64,000 bases of DNA, taken from assembly GCF_002743375.1 (NCBI RefSeq), contig NZ_PDZC01000011.1, forward strand, positions 56,429-120,428, in the 5' to 3' direction. The DNA comes from Sporosarcina sp. P34 (GTDB lineage: Bacteria; Bacillota; Bacilli; Bacillales_A; Planococcaceae). The notes below the pieces were generated by a model that was given only the letters and a program-made list of their open reading frames with translations, was not told where the DNA came from and did not search any database. Position 1 is the stretch's first letter, and the number at the start of each line of letters is the position of its first letter. Below are positions 31,810 to 39,175 of the stretch, piece by piece. Position numbers and translations under genes: made by a program.

Positions 31810-33258
31810 TTATTGGAATAAGATATCATCGCGATAATTTTGTTTTAAGTCATTTTCCAGAAAATCCAGGAAACGGGATGTTAGCAATGCCGCCTGTGCT
31901 CTTGTCAAGGGTTGCTTCGGATTGAAGTAGTTCTGTTCGGTCCCTTTTACCAATCCAAGTTCTGTTGCAACATAGACACTATCTTTAGCCCATGCGGAAA
32001 TCTTATAGTCGTCAACATAATGTGTTTTGAATCCTGGACTTGGAGCACGACCTTCCATTCCAAGCGCCCGGACGAGAATAGCGATCGCTTGTACACGTGT
32101 GATGGGGCTATCAGGTTCGAATAGGTCTGGTGTAACCCCGGTAATGATTCCTTGCTCTACTGCACTTTCGATATACATATAGTCAGGATCTTTTGTTGAA
32201 AGATCTTTGAAAATTGGAACACGTGGTACTTTGCTTTTTTTTGGTTCTTCTAGAACACGAAGGTCCACTGCTTTTAAAATACCGATTGTATATTGATAGC
32301 GCTGCATGGGTGTATTAGGGGAGAAGAATTGAGAATTTTCATCGAAAATACCAAGCGAATAAAGCTTTTCAATGGAATCTTTTGCTTGGTGCCGATTTAG
32401 ATCACGGAATTTAGGCACGATTAAGCGCTTTACCAATGGTACATTCTTTTTCTGTAATTCCAGTTTTCCTTTACCTGCACCGAAAGGAATGTTATACGTA
32501 TATTCACTTACCATATCGGAAGAGCTGATGACGGAATGACCACCTGTAAAGCTCGATATGGAAGGATCGAATGGTTCGTATACCATGACGCGAGATTTGC
32601 TGTCGGAAGCTTTGCTTGTAATGAAAGCAGAACCTTTAGGCGTAACAATCTCAGAATCCATCAACTGCGTTTCAGTAGCCCCCCAGAAGTTTTTATAGCC
32701 CATATTACGACCATTTAAGTGGACAGTAATGATCTCTTCATCTTTAGTTGAGCCATTTATGTATTTGTAGATCTTCCGGCCAACCATATTGCCTGAATAA
32801 AAAGTGGAAGCAGGTAGGTTGTCTGCCACCCTTCCTTCCGAATACTGATAGTCAGCAAGTGTATATGTATCCTTACTGATAGTTACTTTCTCGGAATAGC
32901 TCTTCACTTCAAATTGGGAAGTAGTTTGGCCTTTACCTTCGTGTTCATTAACGTTGGCTACATAGTTTAAGCTTCTAGTAAGTTTTGCATCCCTATACTT
33001 CGGATTCTCTTTATCACCGGTTAACGTAAAGCGGTAAGTACGCGTAAGAATATTTTTACTTTCTTTTTCTGTGATAGTCGCTTTTCCAGAAAAGGTTATA
33101 GGCTCACCTGTTAGGAAAAATACTTCGCTATACTCATATTCATTCATGACACCGCCATTTACGTCGATCGGGGTTGCGAATGTTGGTATAACATGAAGTG
33201 AGGTTAGGACTAGAAGAGAGAAAAGAGTACATACGCTTATTTTTTTAAAGATCTTCAT
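31810..33258 (-). CDS. Secreted protein with unknown N-domain and three C-terminal SLH domains
   Basis: A 482-residue exported protein. The ATG at 33258 follows GAAGGTGTTGTATTA; an upstream in-frame start would extend past the neighbour's terminal bases. A signal peptide ends near IPTFATP. Residues 30-300 form a beta-rich domain I do not recognise (Tyr/Lys/Thr-rich). Three SLH domains end the protein: KFRDLNRHQAKDSIEKLYSLGIF, IFKDLSTKDPDYMYIESAVEQG (with DLFEPDSPITRVQAIAILV) and DDYKISAWAKDSVYVATELG (with NYFNPKQPLTRAQAALL). It should be non-covalently wall-bound. It is the middle gene of the operon, 54 bases after the upstream gene and 18 before the VWA gene. Confidence 0.87.
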   Translation of the reverse strand: MKIFKKISVCTLFSLLVLTSLHVIPTFATPIDVNGGVMNEYEYSEVFFLTGEPITFSGKATITEKESKNILTRTYRFTLTGDKENPKYRDAKLTRSLNYVANVNEHEGKGQTTSQFEVKSYSEKVTISKDTYTLADYQYSEGRVADNLPASTFYSGNMVGRKIYKYINGSTKDEEIITVHLNGRNMGYKNFWGATETQLMDSEIVTPKGSAFITSKASDSKSRVMVYEPFDPSISSFTGGHSVISSSDMVSEYTYNIPFGAGKGKLELQKKNVPLVKRLIVPKFRDLNRHQAKDSIEKLYSLGIFDENSQFFSPNTPMQRYQYTIGILKAVDLRVLEEPKKSKVPRVPIFKDLSTKDPDYMYIESAVEQGIITGVTPDLFEPDSPITRVQAIAILVRALGMEGRAPSPGFKTHYVDDYKISAWAKDSVYVATELGLVKGTEQNYFNPKQPLTRAQAALLTSRFLDFLENDLKQNYRDDILFQ

Positions 33259-33312
33259 TAATACAACACCTTCTTTTAAGGCAGTGAGATGTTTCACTCA
33301 CTGCCTGATTTT

Positions 33313-35112
33313 TTAATCTACTAGAATAATTTTTCCTTTGACGATACTTTCAGCAAGTATAAATAGTCGGTCATTCATTTCTAAATCACTTGGTTGAATG
33401 ACTATACCATCCTTGATGAAGGTAGCTTGTTGAATATTCATTTCCTTCACTTCGGCTTGATCAGCCCATGCACCGTTCATCCATCTACTTACATTCCGTA
33501 CACTGATTTTCGTAGGCGTAACCTTTCCTTTTGGTATAGGGTCTAACTTGGATAAACGTCCCACTAACGTAATAGTAGCGAGTGCTTTGTTGCTGTCTGT
33601 TAAGTGGATAGCAGTTACTTGATTGTCATCGGAAATATAGAAATATCCGTAATAGTCCATCATGAAGCGCAGGTCCATTTGGGGGATAAGAGTGATAAAT
33701 TGTTTACTATATTCTTGCACTGCATACGTCTCATTATTAAAATCTACATCTTTTTCTTTCATGAAAGACCAAACGTTATTCTTTAGTTCGTAAGCATCTG
33801 ATAGACGTAACTGATAGCCAAGCACTCCAGCAATTTTACCGAAGTAAATAGACTGATTAGATAAGTTCGGACTGTCTAATCCGTCATTGCTAATATGTAC
33901 AATGTTTGCGTACTGTGTTTTGATCGGTCCGGATGCCGCAACAAAGGCTGTTCCATAAGCGCCTAATGATTCAGGCGAGACTAAGCGGCCGTTGCGGATC
34001 AGAATAGATCCATCGTGATAGCGGAATCGGTGTGAATCCATCAGGCTAATTTCTTTTGTTTTTCCATTAAAGCTCTTCAATGGTTCATAAAAAGTACGTT
34101 CCGCATTTTTTTGTATAATGAGACGCTCTACTTGCTCTTTGCCATTTTTATTTACAGTTGCTAGGTAGACTTTCAGGTTTGCATACTTCCGCAACTGATT
34201 ATGGGGAACTGGTTTATTTTCAAAGTAAATAGGTGTTTTGGCAGAGTAGTAATAGCTAGAAGTGCTTTTGGCATTGTTTTCATACCAGTGCCAGTTTAGA
34301 AATTTCGTTTCGTTACGCACGATGACTTTACGATTGATCGGGTCGATTTGATGAAGTGTTCCTTTATATAAGCCAGCAACTTGAACGCCTGGTTCTAAAA
34401 TTTCTAACATTGTAATGTAGTTAGAATTATAGATGGAGAACTTGATATTGACACGATCTCCTTCATATAAAGAGCTACTAGTCGTAAGTTTACCCTTTTT
34501 GAAAAACTGAGTTTCTGAATTAATATAGACATTCTTTACACGGCCGTCATCTAATGTAATGGTTAGACCTTTTCGGTTTCTATCCATATACGTGATCATA
34601 CCGCTATAGGCTTTAGCGTTTGGTTCAATGACCGCGCTTGGTGTATCCGTTTTACCATGAAGAGTTTTAAGGTGGCGAATTTGTACATCCGCTTCTATTT
34701 TCATACCTAACTTAAAAGCATCGATTTTAACAGCGATTGTGTCCACGGATAACCTTGTGTATCGATCGATTGTATAAGTAGCTGCAACACCTACATCATT
34801 TTTGATTGTTACACTGCGTAATTCTTTCTTAGTAGTGGCTTTATCTACTACTACTTCTTCATAATTGGCCTTGACAAATGTGCCGGTTATCCGTTCGCTT
34901 GCTTCCGCTGGGTTTGCTACACTAACTAGGAACCCAATGATAAGTGCTATATAGCATGTGAAAATAGCACACCATTTTCTGTTTACTATTTGTCCCACCT
35001 CCAAAAATAATCGTATACATTCTATATCGGTCAATTGGTATAGATGTGAAGAAAAGGACTCATAAACGGGTCTGGTCATATAGTTACATAACCGTTTAAC
35101 TGCCGGTTTCAT
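33313..35112 (-). CDS. Secreted protein of unknown function, first gene of surface operon
   Basis: The stop-to-stop frame allows 599 residues, but the first 41 are unlikely. GGAGG (34998-35002, minus strand) lies 8 bases before an ATA codon at 34989. Starting there gives VNRKWCAIFTCYIALIIGFL, a textbook signal peptide ending in EAS (558 residues). No ATG, GTG or TTG sits at a proper distance. The mature protein has no SLH domain or domain I recognise. It shows repeated beta units of the form GxxxxxDxxxKxVxV (for example GMITYMDRNRKGLTITLDDG, GTLHQIDPINRKVIVRN), suggesting tandem small beta-barrels. It precedes two SLH genes in one operon, so it probably works with them at the surface. The function is unknown. 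Confidence 0.8.
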   Translation of the reverse strand: MKPAVKRLCNYMTRPVYESFSSHLYQLTDIECIRLFLEVGQIVNRKWCAIFTCYIALIIGFLVSVANPAEASERITGTFVKANYEEVVVDKATTKKELRSVTIKNDVGVAATYTIDRYTRLSVDTIAVKIDAFKLGMKIEADVQIRHLKTLHGKTDTPSAVIEPNAKAYSGMITYMDRNRKGLTITLDDGRVKNVYINSETQFFKKGKLTTSSSLYEGDRVNIKFSIYNSNYITMLEILEPGVQVAGLYKGTLHQIDPINRKVIVRNETKFLNWHWYENNAKSTSSYYYSAKTPIYFENKPVPHNQLRKYANLKVYLATVNKNGKEQVERLIIQKNAERTFYEPLKSFNGKTKEISLMDSHRFRYHDGSILIRNGRLVSPESLGAYGTAFVAASGPIKTQYANIVHISNDGLDSPNLSNQSIYFGKIAGVLGYQLRLSDAYELKNNVWSFMKEKDVDFNNETYAVQEYSKQFITLIPQMDLRFMMDYYGYFYISDDNQVTAIHLTDSNKALATITLVGRLSKLDPIPKGKVTPTKISVRNVSRWMNGAWADQAEVKEMNIQQATFIKDGIVIQPSDLEMNDRLFILAESIVKGKIILVD

Positions 35113-35125
35113 AGTATCGGTTTAT

Positions 35126-35154
35126 TTGTCAAGGTTTTACAGGTGTGATAGGAT
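35126..35154 (+). promoter_or_regulatory. SigA-type promoter of the broken lipoprotein gene
   Basis: TTGTCA (35126-35131), 17 bases, TAGGAT (35149-35154), 38 bases before the ATG. The gene may therefore still be transcribed. Confidence 0.5.
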
Positions 35155-35191
35155 ACACAGTATAGTTACCAAAAGAAAGGGTCGGTTTACA

Positions 35192-35604
35192 ATGAAAAAA
35201 GACAAATTCTTGCTCCGCTTAGTCTCTCACTTCTATTATTAGGAGCTTGTAATGCGGATACTGAAAAAGCTACAGATGTGGATAAGGAACAAACCGAACC
35301 AACTGAAAATGTTGTGAAAGAGCCTGTAGATAAATCTGAAACAACTACTACTAATGATGAGTTAAAAGAAGAGTTTGAGAAAGAGGAAGGGGTATCAGAA
35401 GTAAGTTTGATCATTACGGAAGATGCTGGTGGCTTCGTCTTGCTAGACTTTGAAGTAACGGAAGACATGAAAAAAGAAGATGCTGAAAAAATAAGTAAAA
35501 AATACTATGAACGTCTTGAAAAAGAATATCCAGAACATAGCGTTGATATCCAAGCGCGCAAAAGCGGAGAAACATTTGTACAAGAAACAAAAACAGTTAA
35601 ATAA
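35192..35604 (+). pseudogene. Lipoprotein gene broken by a one-base deletion in a poly-A tract
   Basis: ATG at 35192 follows AAGAAAGGG and is followed by six A residues, after which the frame stops within 17 codons. If there were seven A residues, the frame would read MKKRQILAPLSLSLLLLGAC, a perfect lipoprotein signal with lipobox LGAC, and join the long open frame to 35604 (about 137 residues). The mature part is acidic at first (EQTEPTENVVKEPVDKSE) and then folded-looking (VSLIITEDAGGFVLLDFEV, EKISKKYYERLEKEYPE). The family is not recognised. The break may be real, a slippage-prone switch or a sequencing error. Confidence 0.75.
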
Positions 35605-35741
35605 TGAAAGAAAAAATACCGTCATTACTATAGGGCGGTATTTTTATAGGTCATACTCATAGATTATTATTCAATTACCAATTACACTGGAATACTACCA
35701 AGAAAATGAATTGACTAGCGGCTTTATATGATAGTGGGTAA

Positions 35742-35851
35742 TATTTTTCTATCTTGGATACAATTGAATTAGGCGGCGGTGGTCCAACTGCTTGTTGTGA
35801 TGTGGATTATACATTTTATAAAATCAATGGCAAGTGGAAAGTTACTAGATA
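35742..35851 (+). pseudogene. Gene remnant (C-terminal scrap)
   Basis: About 36 codons in one frame after a stop, reading IELGGGGPTACCDVDYTF and then YKINGKWKVTR before TAA. The ending is typical for the C-terminus of small secreted or NTF2-like proteins. There is no start or ribosome binding site, so it is a fragment of a lost gene. The parent family is not recognised. Between this scrap and 36059 I see nothing convincing. Confidence 0.4.
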
Positions 35852-36059
35852 AAAATGTACACCAGTCATTGCGCATCATTTTTAAGAAAACAATAGCCGT
35901 GGCCAAGAGAATTCTTACTTTGAAATATATAGAAATATTTTTGATATGTACTTTGTATCAAATAATTGTAGACTGGAATGTATTAGGCCAATCAAATGTA
36001 GTCGTCACCACTCCGCAGATGATTACATATCATATGGTTGTGCGGTGACTAACTGTTAA

Positions 36060-36228
36060 GTAGTTACAAGTCAGTACAGCGTATCGTATGCTGTGTGGAT
36101 TGGTGTAGGAACAGCAGGTGCCGTACTCATCAATAGGCTATTCTTTGGTGAATCGAAGAGTGCAGGTAGAGGTGTGAGTCTCACACTCATCGTCATCGGA
36201 GTAGTTGGACTCAAAGCGTTATCATAAA
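36060..36228 (+). pseudogene. Remnant of an SMR-family multidrug efflux gene
   Basis: The frame after a stop at 36057-36059 reads SVSYAVWIGVGTAGAVLINRL, then FFGESKSAGRGVSLTLIVIG and VVGLKALS before TAA. This is the C-terminal half of a small multidrug resistance (EmrE/YkkC/QacC type) protein: the third helix with YAVW-G-G, the short loop with FGE, and the fourth helix ending in GL. The first half (about 50 residues, with the essential Glu in helix 1) is missing, so it is not functional. Confidence 0.75.
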
Positions 36229-36267
36229 ATATCTCTTCTTTAATAGAAGGAGATAACCATATAAAAT

Positions 36268-36310
36268 GAAAAACGGACATGCCTATGTTAAAAAGGCTTG
36301 TCCGTTTTAT
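36268..36310. terminator. Terminator downstream of sda (also hairpin for the plus strand)
   Basis: AAAACGGACATGCC pairs with GGCTTGTCCGTTTT around an 11-base loop, with one G-U/A mismatch. T runs exist on both strands; the minus-strand one ends the sda transcript. Confidence 0.8.
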
Positions 36311-36323
36311 TGTATCCGAAAGA

Positions 36324-36461
36324 TCAGCTACTGAGTTTTATCGATTCTAAGGCACGTTTACGTATCTCATATTCTAACATCTGGATGAACTCCACATTTA
36401 GTTGATGCTTTTGCGCCTGTTGGTAGGAATACAGTAACATTTGATCTGATAAATGCAACAC
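36324..36461 (-). CDS. sda: Sda, inhibitor of the sporulation kinase
   Basis: A 45-residue protein with a GTG start ten bases after AAAGGAGG. It reads MLHLSDQMLLYSYQQAQKH, then QLNVEFIQMLEYEIRKRALE, then SIKLSS. This follows Bacillus subtilis Sda (LSDELLIESYFKA, then DFIELIENEIKRRSL) along its whole length: two helices forming a hairpin. Sda binds the dimerisation domain of KinA and stops sporulation until replication is in order. In Bacillus subtilis its transcription is driven through DnaA boxes, and three DnaA-like boxes sit just upstream of the promoter here. The gene is easily missed because of its length. It suggests that the organism sporulates. Confidence 0.88.
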   Translation of the reverse strand: MLHLSDQMLLYSYQQAQKHQLNVEFIQMLEYEIRKRALESIKLSS

Positions 36462-36522
36462 AGTAGAACCGCCTCCTTTAGGATGAAATGATTGTAATCA
36501 GTCTGCGTGTTTCCCTCTAGTT

Positions 36523-36552
36523 GTTATAGCTAACTTTACCAAACTTTCACAA
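36523..36552 (-). promoter_or_regulatory. sda promoter
   Basis: On the minus strand TTGTGA (36547-36552), 18 bases, TATAAC (36523-36528), about 60 bases before the sda start codon. Confidence 0.6.
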
Positions 36553-36570
36553 AAAGAACAAGCGTTCTAA

Positions 36571-36604
36571 CTGTCCACAGTACTAGTGGGTAAGCTGTGG
36601 GTAA
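36571..36604. promoter_or_regulatory. Cluster of DnaA-like boxes upstream of sda
   Basis: TGTGGGTAA at 36596-36604 is TTACCCACA on the other strand, one mismatch from TTATCCACA. AGTGGGTAA (36585-36593) and CTGTCCACA (36571-36579) have two mismatches each. The cluster begins about 20 bases upstream of the sda -35 box. Confidence 0.5.
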
Positions 36605-36900
36605 TATGTGAATGGTTAACATAAACTGCTAAGATACGCGGTGTATAATGTGTATAGAGTTATAAACAAAATATATATGTCGAATACTGTCGAGCGAAAC
36701 TTGTCATAGAACTACTAATACTCTACATATTCAATGAATAGATACGTTCATTTGAATCAAACAGAGCAATAAATCTACCCCATAAATAAAAGGATAAGAT
36801 AGAATCTCTATTGAGGGTACAAGCATAATACCTGTTTGCAGGGTAAAGATCTTCCCTTTCCATTCTTTAATTTAATGAAAGAGACGAGATCAAATCAAAA

Positions 36901-36915
36901 AAAATTCAGAAATTT
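36901..36915. promoter_or_regulatory. CodY-like box upstream of ilvD
   Basis: AAAATTCAGAAATTT matches 12 of 15 positions of the CodY consensus AATTTTCWGAAAATT. A weaker 11/15 match (37073-37087) lies in the leader. CodY represses ilv-leu genes when branched-chain amino acids and GTP are plentiful. Confidence 0.6.
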
Positions 36916-36946
36916 TGATATGCAATATATCGCTGTATATCAGGTG

Positions 36947-36960
36947 TGTAAGCGTATTCA
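36947..36960. promoter_or_regulatory. cre (CcpA) site upstream of ilvD
   Basis: TGTAAGCGTATTCA has one mismatch to the cre consensus TGWAANCGNTNWCA. Its centre is about 88 bases upstream of the expected transcription start, a position that fits activation by CcpA, as described for the ilv-leu operon of Bacillus subtilis. Confidence 0.65.
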
Positions 36961-37006
36961 GACGTTTTAAATTAGTCACAATTGATTAAAAACTTTAAAA
37001 ATACGG

Positions 37007-37035
37007 TTGACCTTTATCCATATACAAGATATGAT
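37007..37035 (+). promoter_or_regulatory. SigA promoter of ilvD
   Basis: TTGACC, 17 bases, TATGAT. The expected transcript starts near 37042 and has a leader of about 109 bases. The rest of the 690-bp sda-ilvD gap is AT-rich and holds no other gene I can support. Confidence 0.75.
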
Positions 37036-37150
37036 TACAGCAATCTAGTTCATAGCGGTGAATGTTTCACTAGCTGTTCAGAATATTCAACTGAATGCAA
37101 TTAATGTAATTAGCAATTGATTCGTTCAATTAGTTTAGGAGAGATTGCAA

Positions 37151-38818
37151 ATGAGAAGTGACATGATTAAAAAAGGAATCGATCGTGCACCACATCGTAG
37201 CTTACTATATGCAGCTGGTGTTAAAACGAAAGATATGAACAAACCATTTATCGGAGTGTGTAACTCTTATATAGATATCATTCCGGGACATATGCATTTA
37301 AACAAATTTGCGGAAGTAGTTAAAGAAGCAATTTGGGAAGCGGGCGGCGTACCGTTTGAATTTAATACAATTGGCGTAGATGATGGAATCGCCATGGGGC
37401 ATATTGGTATGCGTTACTCATTACCAAGTCGTGAGCTAATTGCAGACTCGGCAGAAACAGTCATTAATGCGCACTGGTTTGACGGAGTCTTCTATATACC
37501 TAACTGTGACAAGATTACCCCAGGCATGTTGATGGCAGCTGTTCGCACAAACGTCCCTTCAGTATTCGTTTCTGGAGGACCGATGGAAGCAGGTGTTTCC
37601 GCAACAGGCGAGACACTTTCCTTAACTTCCGTGTTCGAAGGTGTTGGAGCGTACAAAAGTGGGAACATGACAGCTGAAGCGTTGCTCGACATTGAACAAA
37701 ACGCTTGTCCGTCATGCGGATCTTGTTCAGGAATGTTCACTGCGAACTCCATGAACTCCTTAATGGAAATGCTCGGTATGGCTCTTCCAGGAAATGCGAC
37801 AATCCTCGCAACATCGGATGAGCGTCATCAGCTAATACGAGACGCTGTAAAACATTTGATGAATTGTATCGAAAAAGATATTAAACCAAGAGACATCATC
37901 ACAAAAGAAACCATCGACGATGCATTCGCACTCGATATGGCAATGGGTGGTTCGACTAATACAGTTCTTCACACATTGGCGATTGCGCACGAAGCAGAAA
38001 TTGATTACAACATTGAGGATGTAAATGATGTAGCTAAACGAGTACCATATCTATCCAAGATCATGCCAGCATCTGATTATTCTATGCATGACATTCATCT
38101 AGCCGGTGGTGTGAGCGCAATTATCAATGAATTGTGTAAAATCGATGGAGCGATCCACAAAGATCGTATTACAATCACTGGTAAAACCATTTCAGAAGAT
38201 GTTGCGGGACATGAAATTACAAATACTGACGTCATTCGAACGAAAGACGATCCATATAGTCCAGTAGGTGGTCTATCCATTCTGTTTGGTAATATCGCTC
38301 CTGAAGGTTCTGTCATTAAAGTTGGAGCAGTGGATCCCTCTATCAAGGAATTCAGAGGCGAAGCAATTGTCTTTAACTCACAGGAAGAAGCCCAAGAAAA
38401 TATTGATAATGACACTGTAAAAGCAGGCCATGTGGTCGTCATTCGATATGAAGGTCCTAAAGGTGGACCAGGAATGCCAGAAATGCTAGCACCGACCTCA
38501 GCAATTATGGGGAAAGGGCTTGGTAAAGAAGTTGCATTAATTACAGATGGTCGTTTCTCTGGGGCATCACGAGGTATCTCTATTGGACATATCTCACCAG
38601 AAGCGGCATCAGGCGGACCGATCGCACTTGTAGAGAACGGGGATATTATAGAGATTGATCTGACAAACCGTACGATCGAACTTAAAGTATCTGATGAAGT
38701 TCTTGCAGAACGGCGCCATGCACTGAAACCGTTCGAACCTAAAATTAAAAAAGGATATCTTGCTAGATATTCTCAGCTAGTCACTTCAGCAAGTACTGGC
38801 GGAGTCATGAAAATTTAA
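37151..38818 (+). CDS. ilvD: Dihydroxy-acid dehydratase
   Basis: A 555-residue cytoplasmic enzyme that dehydrates dihydroxy-isovalerate and dihydroxy-methylvalerate to the keto acids of valine and isoleucine. Family signatures are [12 protein letters not shown] (with Cys of the iron-sulfur site), [19 protein letters not shown] and [20 protein letters not shown] near the C-terminus. The length is normal. The ATG at 37151 follows AGGAGAG by 7 bases; a TTG at 37145 is too close. It is the first gene of the ilv-leu cluster, with its own promoter, CodY-like and cre sites, and lies upstream of (outside) the T-box, so charged-tRNA control should not reach it. Confidence 0.96.
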   Translation: MRSDMIKKGIDRAPHRSLLYAAGVKTKDMNKPFIGVCNSYIDIIPGHMHLNKFAEVVKEAIWEAGGVPFEFNTIGVDDGIAMGHIGMRYSLPSRELIADSAETVINAHWFDGVFYIPNCDKITPGMLMAAVRTNVPSVFVSGGPMEAGVSATGETLSLTSVFEGVGAYKSGNMTAEALLDIEQNACPSCGSCSGMFTANSMNSLMEMLGMALPGNATILATSDERHQLIRDAVKHLMNCIEKDIKPRDIITKETIDDAFALDMAMGGSTNTVLHTLAIAHEAEIDYNIEDVNDVAKRVPYLSKIMPASDYSMHDIHLAGGVSAIINELCKIDGAIHKDRITITGKTISEDVAGHEITNTDVIRTKDDPYSPVGGLSILFGNIAPEGSVIKVGAVDPSIKEFRGEAIVFNSQEEAQENIDNDTVKAGHVVVIRYEGPKGGPGMPEMLAPTSAIMGKGLGKEVALITDGRFSGASRGISIGHISPEAASGGPIALVENGDIIEIDLTNRTIELKVSDEVLAERRHALKPFEPKIKKGYLARYSQLVTSASTGGVMKI

Positions 38819-38824
38819 TAGACA

Positions 38825-39117
38825 AAACGTTGATGAGGTTAAAGTAGATAGAAATCGTATTCACAGAGAGCCGGCGGTGCTGCGAGCCGGCAATACAACT
38901 ATTTGCGACATCCCCTCGGAGTGGATTGCTAAAAGGTATACCGATTAGGCAGTCCCGGGCTTGATATTCGGGCTCGTTAACAATGAGAAAGTACGGCTTT
39001 GGCTTGCTTTTTCATAAGGTGACAAATGTCACGAACTAGGGTGGTACCATGAAAGCTTTTTCATCCCTATGTAAAGAGAGAAGAATTCTTTGCGTGGGAT
39101 GAAAAGGTTTTTTTTTA
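38825..39117 (+). ncRNA. T-box leader before ilvB, probably tRNA-Ile specific
   Basis: A tRNA-sensing leader between ilvD and ilvB. Stem I has AAAGTAGA (loop E side), the AGAGAG bulge and a GCCGGC hairpin. The 3' side reads GCGACATCCCCTCGGAG, in which ATC (38910-38912) is my choice for the specifier codon. The T-box AGGGTGGTACCATG is at 39038-39051 and the terminator (CTTTTTCATCCC with its complement, then eight or more T) ends at 39116. TGGT in the T-box pairs with tRNA ending ACCA, so the tRNA needs base A73; this agrees with Ile, Leu or Val and argues against the neighbouring reading GAC (Asp, G73). Uncharged tRNA would favour readthrough into ilvBNC-leuABCD. Confidence 0.9.
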
Positions 39118-39175
39118 GGAGAAAATGTCACTGGCCAACATAAATATAGTTGAAAATTGTAAGGAGGAGTTCAGT

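Noticed and set aside
35060..35192. Repeated CGGTTT motifs upstream of the broken lipoprotein gene as an operator
   Set aside because: The copies are unevenly spaced and short; I could not separate them from chance.
35779..36048. 89-codon plus-strand frame in the decayed island
   Set aside because: The start has no ribosome binding site, the frame runs through a separate remnant reading, and the protein resembles no family I know.
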